Assembly (NCBI GenBank): GCA_903925705.1 | Contig: CAIYGJ010000075.1 | Location: 1-6,920 of the forward strand | DNA: 6,920 nucleotides | From: an uncultured Actinomycetes bacterium | Lineage (GTDB): Bacteria > Actinomycetota > Actinomycetes > S36-B12 > UBA5976 | Direction: 5' to 3' | Shown here: positions 1 through 5,012 of the stretch, in pieces | Layout of the letters: the number at the start of each line of letters is the position of its first letter | Position numbering within the stretch: position 1 is the first letter of the stretch | Position numbers and translations under genes: made by a program | The notes under the pieces: model-generated | The model's database searches: none | Seen by the model: only the letters and a program-made list of their open reading frames with translations | What the model was told of the DNA's origin: nothing

Positions 1-89
1 ATGATGCCTATGCAAATGTAGGTCGCAATGAACCATGCCCATGTGGCTCGGGCAGTAAATTCAAGAAGTGCCATGGAGTTGCAAACTAA
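1..89 (+). CDS. secA: Preprotein translocase ATPase SecA, C-terminal end only
   Basis: The frame beginning at base 3 reads 28 codons to TAA at 87-89; the 5' part of the gene lies outside the window. The peptide ends with EPCPCGSGSKFKKCHGVAN, the zinc-binding SEC-C tail of SecA. Cys codons are at 36-38, 42-44 and 69-71, and a His codon at 72-74 completes the CxCxSGxxxKxCH ligand set. SecA is the cytoplasmic ATPase that drives preproteins through SecYEG; in Escherichia coli this tail binds SecB and ribosomes. Other proteins carry SEC-C motifs, but the motif at the extreme C-terminus beside an Rv3235-family gene makes SecA, probably the housekeeping SecA1, the best reading. Confidence 0.93.
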   Translation, partial: DAYANVGRNEPCPCGSGSKFKKCHGVAN

Positions 90-95
90 CAATTC

Positions 96-159
96 CGGCA
101 GCCCTTACCTTGCCGCAACTAGTCCTGAAGCACTTACCCTGCCGAATCTAGTCCGGCAG
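96..159. terminator. Candidate bidirectional terminator / imperfect tandem repeat between secA and the convergent gene
   Basis: Two short GC-rich hairpins lie where secA and the opposite-strand gene converge. The first pairs CGGCA (96-100) with TGCCG (111-115). The second pairs CTGCCG (139-144) with CGGCAG (154-159) across a 9-nt loop and overlaps the last codons of the convergent gene. The arms of the two hairpins can also pair with each other. A 22-bp unit occurs twice, at 104-125 and 133-154, with 19 of 22 positions identical and a 29-bp period, so the second hairpin may be a duplication. Neither hairpin has a T-tract, so intrinsic termination is only a possibility. Confidence 0.35.
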
Positions 160-678
160 TGCCCACATCAAACTTGTTGCTCGCCATCTTCCATCCAGAC
201 CTTCTAGCCGTAGTGCCAAGGCAAATGATCGGTTCGGAGTTCCAAAGACTGAACTGACTTCGGCAACACCATCATCCGTTTCATGCACATGGATACTTCG
301 GACGCCAAGCCGTGGCATCTTGTTGCGAGCAATCTGATTTTGTAACTGAATCATTACTTCAGGTGTTATCCACCTATTAAGTTGCGCGGCTGGCCGTGAA
401 CCATTGACCACTTCAACTAATGCATGAACAAGTCGCATAGACCATTGCCGAGCTGATGGTAAATCGATCCTGGCTGTGGCCTGAGGATCAAAACTGTCAG
501 GTCGATTCTCGGCCATTCGCGGTGGTACGTACTTAATTGCATTTGCGCCATCGGTTGGCCACTCGAAAGGCAAAGTCTCTTGTAAACCATGCTTAGTTCG
601 CACCGGCAAATTGATGATGTTGCCTGGTTTGTATTGACGTGCTCCTGGCGCAGGAAGCGCATAGATAATTGCGTTCAT
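148..678 (-). CDS. Rv3235-family protein, function unknown
   Basis: This 176-residue protein matches the family found beside secA in Actinobacteria and named after Mycobacterium tuberculosis Rv3235 (I believe DUF6459 in Pfam). Residues 1-75 are variable and proline-rich, probably disordered. The conserved part runs from about 78 to 174: a helix ending RPAAQLNRWITPEV (95-108), then VRSIHVHETDDGVAEVSSVF (126-145), ALALRLEG (153-160) and GRWRATSLMWAL (163-174). The beta-rich pattern resembles a small NTF2/cystatin-like fold, which is my inference. There is no signal peptide or membrane segment, so it is probably cytoplasmic. The ATG has a strong ribosome site, six G at 684-689 on this strand. 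The gene converges with secA and diverges from the Sm-like gene. No biochemical role is known to me. Confidence 0.85.
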   Translation of the reverse strand: MNAIIYALPAPGARQYKPGNIINLPVRTKHGLQETLPFEWPTDGANAIKYVPPRMAENRPDSFDPQATARIDLPSARQWSMRLVHALVEVVNGSRPAAQLNRWITPEVMIQLQNQIARNKMPRLGVRSIHVHETDDGVAEVSSVFGTPNRSFALALRLEGLDGRWRATSLMWALPD

Positions 679-706
679 TGTTTCCCCCCGAAACGTTTAG
701 CAATCA

Positions 707-743
707 CAGCACTTGAAAACCTTGCATGTGCCTGCAAGTGCTG
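707..743 (-). promoter_or_regulatory. Stem-loop in the predicted 5' leader of the Rv3235-family gene
   Basis: A perfect 9-bp inverted repeat pairs CAGCACTTG (707-715) with CAAGTGCTG (735-743) around a 19-nt loop. On the minus strand it would fold near the 5' end of the leader if the promoter at 751-779 is real, leaving 28 nt to the start codon, including the poly-G ribosome site. It could be a 5'-stabilising hairpin, a protein-binding leader or a DNA operator. The inverted repeat is visible; the role is inferred. Confidence 0.4.
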
Positions 744-750
744 CTTGGTG

Positions 751-779
751 TTTTTATTCCCCAAAAAACTCCAGTACAA
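751..779 (-). promoter_or_regulatory. Candidate promoter for the Rv3235-family gene
   Basis: On the minus strand TTGTAC (complement of 774-779) lies 17 bp upstream of TAAAAA (complement of 751-756). These match the -35 and -10 consensus at 3 of 6 and 4 of 6 positions with ideal spacing. Transcription would begin near 743-745, giving a leader of about 65 nt. The -35 match is weak. Confidence 0.35.
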
Positions 780-816
780 ACTTTCTAATTTCTCTTTCAT
801 TAACTGTCAATGCCTG

Positions 817-865
817 CAACTGAATTCAACTGAATCTGTGGATATCTCAATTCAGTTATCCACAG
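817..865. promoter_or_regulatory. Inverted pair of DnaA-box-like sites with overlapping AACTGAAT repeats
   Basis: TTATCCACA at 856-864 is a perfect consensus DnaA box. Facing it, TGTGGATAT at 837-845 reads ATATCCACA on the other strand. Together they form a 9-bp inverted repeat, CTGTGGATA (836-844) and TATCCACAG (857-865), with a 12-bp spacer. Interleaved with it, AACTGAAT occurs at 818-825 and 828-835 (10-bp period), with an inverted copy at 850-857. The cluster lies 50-98 bp upstream of the Sm-like gene start, in a divergent intergenic region. It could be a DnaA-responsive operator or a site for another regulator. Binding is not shown by sequence alone. Confidence 0.5.
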
Positions 866-914
866 CCAGTAAAAATACCCACCTAGCCGGGCCGGTTTCA
901 GATGAGATGTCTAA

Positions 915-1472
915 ATGGAGTCACCCGAATTCGAATCTCCCTTGATTACCGAGTTAAACCGTGTCCTGATGCAGGCCGCTGAAGAAGTCGAGTCTGAGGA
1001 ACGCCTAGATCTGGCTTATGAAGTTTTGGAAACGGTGCGATTTGAGCAATCTCATATTTCATGGCTAGATCGACTAAGAAATACCGCGGGCACTGTTGAG
1101 GCGCGGCTTGCTCATAATCATTTGCCACTTGCAGCAGGCGAAATTAGGTATTTAGCTGACCCATTTATGATTTTAGAAAATGACAAAACGCAATTTCTAC
1201 TCAACTTTGAGTTTGTAGTTTCAATAACCGGACTCAATGAACTATCTCAAAACCAATTGTCACCAGACTCCATTAACTGGCTAGACAATGTGTGGTTCCA
1301 TGATCTCTGCGAACAGCGAATATCGAGTAATTGGTATTTAGTTGGGAACCAAGTCATTGAAGGTTTGTGTCGAAGAACAGGTTTTGATTCGTTAGACATC
1401 GAGACCAATTCCAAGATCTATACGATTCCAAAACGATCTATTGTTGCCAGCCGCACTATCAAATCTGGGTAA
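915..1472 (+). CDS. Uncharacterised actinobacterial protein with two Sm/SH3-like domains
   Basis: This 185-residue protein has an acidic helical N-terminus (about 1-55) and two similar beta-rich halves. The first, about 57-108, starts AGTVEARLA, continues GEIRYLADPFMILEND and ends FVVSITGL. The second, about 124-182, starts VWFHDLCEQRISSNWYLVGN, continues EGLCRRTGFDSLDIE and ends IPKRSIVASR. This layout recalls an actinobacterial family near secA whose members read roughly DG..GT..RVGADFLEL..H followed by an 'avrsV' strand, an Sm-like barrel. An RNA- or protein-binding role is inference. It has no signal peptide or membrane segment. ATG 915 follows an in-frame TAA at 912-914, so no earlier start exists; the ribosome site is weak. 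The gene ends 4 bp from the convergent helix-turn-helix gene. Confidence 0.75.
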   Translation: MESPEFESPLITELNRVLMQAAEEVESEERLDLAYEVLETVRFEQSHISWLDRLRNTAGTVEARLAHNHLPLAAGEIRYLADPFMILENDKTQFLLNFEFVVSITGLNELSQNQLSPDSINWLDNVWFHDLCEQRISSNWYLVGNQVIEGLCRRTGFDSLDIETNSKIYTIPKRSIVASRTIKSG

Positions 1473-1476
1473 CTCT

Positions 1477-1686
1477 TTAGCGAGGATTTTGAGCTACGAA
1501 TTTTGCCGTCGAGGAATAGAGCTGCTGAATGTAAATTTCCAAAGCTTTGTCTTCCACCCGCCACTGACCACGAGCACCAATCTTTATTGCAGGCAATTCA
1601 CCGGTACGAACCAGTGTGTAGACCTGTGCCGGCGCAATGTTTAATAGTTCGGCAACATCGCTAAGTGTTAAGAATCTTGCAGTCAT
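1477..1686 (-). CDS. BldC-like / excisionase-family helix-turn-helix DNA-binding protein
   Basis: This 69-residue protein is almost entirely a MerR-type winged helix-turn-helix. Residues 5-30, FLTLSDVAELLNIAPAQVY then TLVRTGE, form the helix-turn-helix; LPAIKIGARGQWRVE (31-45) forms the wing; and a final helix, ALEIYIQQLY (48-57), follows. It lacks the dimerisation and effector domains of full MerR proteins, as in BldC and phage excisionases. The wording closely recalls a small conserved actinobacterial regulator encoded near secA. BldC-type proteins bind AT-rich direct repeats cooperatively, and the 116-bp divergent gap shared with the SAF gene is AT-rich, so self-regulation and control of the SAF/CpaE-like pair are plausible. 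The start is the family-typical MxxRFLT; its ribosome site is poor. The target is unknown. Confidence 0.88.
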   Translation of the reverse strand: MTARFLTLSDVAELLNIAPAQVYTLVRTGELPAIKIGARGQWRVEDKALEIYIQQLYSSTAKFVAQNPR

Positions 1687-1699
1687 CTTTAAAGCATGA

Positions 1700-1719
1700 C
1701 TGTTTAGTGAATCTGTTTA
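1700..1719. repeat. Direct repeat CTGTTTA, possible operator
   Basis: CTGTTTA occurs at 1700-1706 and 1713-1719, a 13-bp period, 14 bp upstream of the helix-turn-helix gene start. It continues into an A-rich run at 1719-1724. This is the kind of AT-rich direct repeat that BldC-like proteins bind, although BldC repeat spacing is not usually 13 bp as far as I recall. Chance is possible. Confidence 0.25.
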
Positions 1720-1725
1720 AAAAAG

Positions 1726-1734
1726 TTTTCCACA
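1726..1734 (+). promoter_or_regulatory. DnaA-box-like sequence in the HTH/SAF divergent region
   Basis: TTTTCCACA matches the relaxed DnaA consensus TTWTNCACA. It is a single site, 69 bp upstream of the SAF gene and 40 bp upstream of the helix-turn-helix gene. Alone it would be unremarkable, but the inverted box pair lies about 0.9 kb away. Confidence 0.3.
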
Positions 1735-1755
1735 ACTGTAAAGAGTAGGTACGCG

Positions 1756-1761
1756 CATAAT
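1756..1761 (+). promoter_or_regulatory. Candidate -10 element for the SAF/CpaE-like operon
   Basis: CATAAT matches the TATAAT consensus at 5 of 6 positions. Transcription would start near 1768, leaving a leader of about 35 nt that contains the ribosome site GGGGGAA at 1792-1798. I see no convincing -35 element at 16-18 bp spacing, so an activator may be needed or the promoter lies elsewhere. Confidence 0.3.
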
Positions 1762-1802
1762 TGCAAACTATGTGACGATAAGAAAAAGTTTGGGGGAACT
1801 TT

Positions 1803-2453
1803 ATGGCAATTCCAATTCGCGTGGGACAAAGTGGGCAAAGCAAGTCAGTCACAAAAGTAAACCGCAAGACACAGGATCCAAGACTTTGGCTGGGCATCCT
1901 ATTCATAGTCACCGCAATGGTTATTGGACAGATAGTTGTGAGCGGTGCTTCGTCAAGAGTTCCTGCTTTGACACTAAATTCGAATATTGCACAGGGCGCT
2001 TTGATAAGAGAAAGCGATGTCAGTCCAGTTCAAGTTTCCGTGCCATCAACCGAAAATCTAATATCCATTTCAAGCGAAGTTGTTGGAAAAGTTGCAAGCA
2101 CTGATCTATTTGTTGGTGACTTGGTAAGTATTCATTCGATATCAAACGGTTTCGCAACCGATGCTCGTACGGTAAGTGTTCCGATTCGTGCCGGACATTT
2201 ACCTCAAATACGCCCTGGCGAAAAAGTTGATGTATGGATGACACCAAGCCTTGATGGGGTAGCACTACCTGGGCCAGCAAGTTTGATAATTCCAAATGCT
2301 GTAATTAGCACTGCTCCGGAGTTCATTGACGAGGGAATGGATACGTCGGTAACTGTCCTGATTTCACAAGATCAAGTTCAGGTATTGGTTCAGGCAATGC
2401 GAGATGGGATTATAGATATTGTTTCGATCCCGGTTACTGGGAATGAATCATGA
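1803..2453 (+). CDS. SAF-domain membrane protein, CpaB/RcpC-like
   Basis: This 216-residue protein has a basic cytoplasmic N-terminus (1-27), one membrane segment at about 28-47 (LWLGILFIVTAMVIGQIVV), and an extracytoplasmic remainder. Residues 54-113 form a SAF domain: VPALTLNSNIAQGALIRESD, then VVGKVASTDLFVGDLVS. Next comes an RcpC-type region with VSVPIRAGHLPQIRPGEKVDVW (124-145) and a C-terminal part ending VSIPVTGNES. SAF proteins of the CpaB/RcpC type assemble Flp/Tad pili, and related SAF domains occur in flagellar P-ring chaperones. No other pilus gene is visible, so a pilus role is uncertain. The ATG follows a good ribosome site, GGGGGAA at 1792-1798. The stop codon overlaps the next start as ATGA (2450-2453), which suggests translational coupling to the CpaE-like partner. 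Confidence 0.82.
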   Translation: MAIPIRVGQSGQSKSVTKVNRKTQDPRLWLGILFIVTAMVIGQIVVSGASSRVPALTLNSNIAQGALIRESDVSPVQVSVPSTENLISISSEVVGKVASTDLFVGDLVSIHSISNGFATDARTVSVPIRAGHLPQIRPGEKVDVWMTPSLDGVALPGPASLIIPNAVISTAPEFIDEGMDTSVTVLISQDQVQVLVQAMRDGIIDIVSIPVTGNES

Positions 2454-3680
2454 AGAGCCTAATTGCCGCTCTGGGCTTAGTGGAGTGGGAAGCTCAATTC
2501 GTTAGTGGCTTGAGCCACCCAATGTTTGGCATGCAAGTGCAACGACGTTGTGTTGATGGAGTTGACATTCGAGCTGCAATTCAAGTTTCAGATTGTCAAG
2601 GAGTTTTTAGTCTCAGATGCAACACCTCGAATAAATCACGATTTAATTGTCGAGCTGACTGAACGAAAAATTAAATTGATTGCGATCACGACTGACGTTG
2701 ATTATTGGCATGACCTTGGAGTAATCCACTGCATCGAACTTGATGCAAAGAATCCGCTGTCAGGCATCAAGCAGGTCTCTGAGCTGATGCGCGGGGAAAC
2801 GCAGGTGATTGAGCCAGCGCCTGACCCCAAGGGGTTATTAATTGCGGTTGCTGGATTTGGTGGTTCGTGCGGCCGAACTACAGCCGTTAAAGAAATTGGC
2901 TGGCAGCTTTCAAAATCAGGTGCGAGAACCTGCATAGTGGACGCCGACACTTACGGTCCTTCGCTGGATCAAGAACTTGGCTACGAGCCAAATCAAAACG
3001 GGCTACTTGAAATTTGTCGGACTATCGAAAAAAATAGTTCTCCCATTCAAACTCATTTTGATTTACTACCAACAATTTCAGAGAATTTTTCGTTCGTTGC
3101 TGGGCTGCCAAAGATTTCTCGTTGGACAGATTTACGAGTACCAACGCTTCGAGAGTTCTGGCGAAAATCCCGGGATTCCTTTGATGTCGTCATAGCTGAT
3201 GTTGGTGCGGTTTTAGAAGTTGATCACAGCCTTATGCATGAAACATCTTTACCTCGCCGCCATGCGGCATCATTAACTGCACTGGAATCGGCTCAAGTTT
3301 CGATAATTTGTGCCAGAGCAGACAAAGTTGGAATTGCAAGACTTGTTCGGGGCTATTTAGAGTTTCACGAGTTGTTTGCCCAATCTGAAGTGCACGTAGT
3401 GCTCTGGGGAATCACAAGTGATTCACAACGCAAAGACGTTAGGGCTGCAGTGAGTCGCCACACAGGAATTGAATCAATATTTGAAACTACTTTTGATCAT
3501 GACGGCATGCGTAAAGCGGTTTCGCAAAGCACTTTCATTAGTAAGTTAGATTCGAAAAATGAAATCTCAAAAGAATTTGAAGCTATTTCAAAAAAGCTTC
3601 ACCAAAATTTGGAACTTCAGGGTCAAGAAAAACTCCGTTCTCAAAAGTCGGGACGTAATCTGTTGAAGCGGGCTGCGTAA
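2450..3680 (+). CDS. CpaE-like MinD/ParA-family P-loop protein, apparently frameshifted
   Basis: Two overlapping frames make one gene. From ATG 2450 the first frame gives MKSLIAALGLVEWEAQFVSG through RRCVDGVDIRAA, the start expected of actinobacterial CpaE-like proteins, but it stops at 2660-2662. The +1 frame continues the family to 3680. Removing one T from the five at 2604-2608 joins them, reading GVLVSDA, into a 409-residue protein. In that numbering: receiver-like N-domain 1 to about 115; P-loop GFGGSCGRTT at 135-144; VDADTYGPSL at 163-172; Walker-B-like DVVIADVG at 245-252; LPRRHAASLTALESA at 267-281. CpaE relatives place Tad pilus machines on the membrane. Both P-loop lysines of the MinD type are missing (GRTT). 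The second frame alone could only start at TTG 2526 without a ribosome site. Indel error, recent pseudogene or programmed frameshifting are all possible; I favour the first two. Confidence 0.8.
2604..2608 (+). other. Frameshift position in the CpaE-like gene (run of five T)
   Basis: The upstream frame (positions 2 mod 3) is family-like up to codon GTT at 2603-2605. The downstream frame (0 mod 3) is family-like from TTA at 2607-2609. Four T instead of five would make the gene continuous. Both frames are open from 2526 to 2659, so the exact break could lie slightly elsewhere, but the restored GVLVSDA fits the family's hydrophobic strand. Confidence 0.75.
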
Positions 3681-3698
3681 AAAGTTTTTACTTCAGCA
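3661..3698. terminator. Weak candidate shared terminator between convergent CpaE-like gene and aspC
   Basis: Only 7 bp separate the two stop codons. They sit in a near-palindrome of five A, one G and five T (3678-3690) that contains both TAA codons. TGTTGAAG (3661-3668) can pair with CTTCAGCA (3691-3698), allowing one G-T pair, but the 5' side keeps an unpaired 9-nt stretch. Any terminator here would lie inside both coding regions. Support is weak. Confidence 0.2.
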
Positions 3699-4884
3699 AG
3701 TCTTGAACTCTTGAAATTCCCTCAATTAGATCATCGTCACCGAGTGCGTAAGAAAGCCGAATGTATCCAGGTGTTCCGAATGCTTCACCCGGTACAACAG
3801 CAACTTCAACTTCATCCAGAATCAAAGCTGATAATTCAGCAGAAGTTGTTGGGACTTTGCCACGTATTTCTCGACCAAGAATATTCTTGACTGATGGATA
3901 AACGTAAAACGCACCTTCAGGCTCAGGACAATTAACGCCTTCAATTTCATTAAGCATTTTCGTGATCAGCTGTCGACGACGATCAAAAGCAACCTTCATC
4001 TCGTCAACTGCTGATAAATCACCCGACACTGCAGCTAGGGCTGCAATCTGGGAAACGTTAGCAACGTTTGAAGTGGCATGTGATTGCAGGTTGGTTGCGG
4101 CCTTAACGATGTCGTTAGGTCCGATCATCCAGCCCACACGCCATCCAGTCATTGCATATGTTTTTGCTACACCGTTTACAACGATGCACTTGTCTGCTAA
4201 TTCCGGAACCAACACGGGCATTGAGGAAAATTCTGCATCACCGTAAACCAAGTGTTCATAAATTTCGTCAGTTACAACCCAGATACCTTTTTCAACTGCC
4301 CATTGACCAATTGCTTCAACTTCAGCAGGGGAGTAAACCGCGCCAGTTGGATTACTTGGAGATACAAATACCAAGGCTTTAGTTTTTGGGGTGATTGCTT
4401 TTTCAAGTTGCGCAATCGAAGTTCGATAGCCCGTTGATTCATCGGTCATGATTTCAACTGGAACTCCACCAGCCAAGCGAATCGATTCTGGATAAGTTGT
4501 CCAATACGGAGCGGGAAGCAATACTTCATCGCCCGGATCAAGCAATGCTGCAAATGCGTTGTACAAGGCTTGCTTTCCACCATTCGTGACCAGCACCTGA
4601 CTTGGGTCAACGACAAAGCCAGAATCGCGCAATGTCTTTGCGGTGATGGCTGACTTTAGTTCGGGCAATCCACCAGCAGGGGTGTAACGGTGCCACTTTG
4701 GATCACGACATGCAGCAACGGCAGCTTCCACTATGTAATCGGGAGTCGGAAAATCTGGCTCACCTGCGCCAAACCCAATGACCGGCCGGCCGGCTGCCTT
4801 TAAGGCCTTAGCTTTGGCATCTACTGCTAAGGTCGCGGACTCTGCAATGGCCCCAATTCGGGCGGAAACTCTAGGCTTGTTCAC
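3688..4884 (-). CDS. aspC: Aspartate aminotransferase, class I PLP enzyme
   Basis: This 398-residue protein has the full length of a subgroup-I aspartate aminotransferase, which exchanges the amino group between aspartate and 2-oxoglutarate using pyridoxal phosphate in the cytoplasm. Visible sites: GFGAGEPDFPTPDY (37-50) near the substrate; NGGKQALYNA (101-110) for cofactor phosphate; PYWTTYPE (126-133); SPSNPTG with Asn178; TDEIYE with Asp206; VAKTYAMTGWRVGW with the Schiff-base lysine Lys241; and IRLSYA with the carboxylate-binding Arg376. The start is GTG at 4882-4884, giving the family-typical RVSARIGAIAESATLAVDAKAKALK. No ribosome site precedes it, so the mRNA may be leaderless. In many Actinobacteria this gene lies just before tRNA-Trp and secE; here the secreted-protein gene intervenes. 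Activity on prephenate or other keto acids cannot be excluded. Confidence 0.93.
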   Translation of the reverse strand: MNKPRVSARIGAIAESATLAVDAKAKALKAAGRPVIGFGAGEPDFPTPDYIVEAAVAACRDPKWHRYTPAGGLPELKSAITAKTLRDSGFVVDPSQVLVTNGGKQALYNAFAALLDPGDEVLLPAPYWTTYPESIRLAGGVPVEIMTDESTGYRTSIAQLEKAITPKTKALVFVSPSNPTGAVYSPAEVEAIGQWAVEKGIWVVTDEIYEHLVYGDAEFSSMPVLVPELADKCIVVNGVAKTYAMTGWRVGWMIGPNDIVKAATNLQSHATSNVANVSQIAALAAVSGDLSAVDEMKVAFDRRRQLITKMLNEIEGVNCPEPEGAFYVYPSVKNILGREIRGKVPTTSAELSALILDEVEVAVVPGEAFGTPGYIRLSYALGDDDLIEGISRVQDLLK

Positions 4885-4891
4885 GCGAATA

Positions 4892-4897
4892 AGTATT
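4892..4897 (-). promoter_or_regulatory. Candidate -10 element for a leaderless aspC transcript
   Basis: On the minus strand AATACT (complement of 4892-4897) ends 7 nt before the GTG start and matches TATAAT at 4 of 6 positions. That distance would put the transcription start at the start codon. The lack of any purine-rich ribosome site supports this; the promoter match itself is modest. Confidence 0.3.
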
Positions 4898-5000
4898 GCT
4901 TACTATGGGGGAAATGGCATTACCGGGGCAGGAAATCTATTGAATTTATTGAGGAATGGGGAATTCCAAGATTTACTGGCTCTTGTTGCCTATTTGAAAC

Positions 5001-5006
5001 TAAAAT
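5001..5006 (+). promoter_or_regulatory. -10 element for a probably leaderless secreted-protein transcript
   Basis: TAAAAT matches TATAAT at 5 of 6 positions and ends exactly 6 nt before ATG 5013, so transcription would begin at or next to the A of the start codon. The only purine run, AGGGG at 5007-5011, is one base from the ATG, too close to act as a ribosome site. No clear -35 element is seen. Leaderless mRNAs are common in Actinobacteria. Confidence 0.5.
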
Positions 5007-5012
5007 AGGGGT

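Noticed and set aside
104..154. CRISPR array
   Set aside because: Only two imperfect copies with a 7-bp gap and no spacer-length sequence; no cas gene in the window.
836..865. Replication origin at the DnaA boxes
   Set aside because: There are only two boxes, no dnaA, dnaN or gyrB nearby and no long AT-rich unwinding element; a regulatory site is more likely.
589..945. 118-residue plus-strand open frame across the divergent region
   Set aside because: It overlaps the start of the Rv3235-family gene in antisense, crosses the control region and runs into the Sm-like gene; its peptide shows no family resemblance or ribosome site.
2526..2606. TTG 2526 as the true start of the CpaE-like protein
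   Set aside because: It lacks a ribosome site, and the peptide MACKCNDVVLMELTF is the family N-terminus read in the wrong frame; the ATG 2450 frame over the same bases gives the expected WEAQFVSG and RRCVDG motifs.
3962..4437. Plus-strand open frames inside aspC
   Set aside because: They are antisense to a fully conserved aminotransferase with all catalytic residues in frame.
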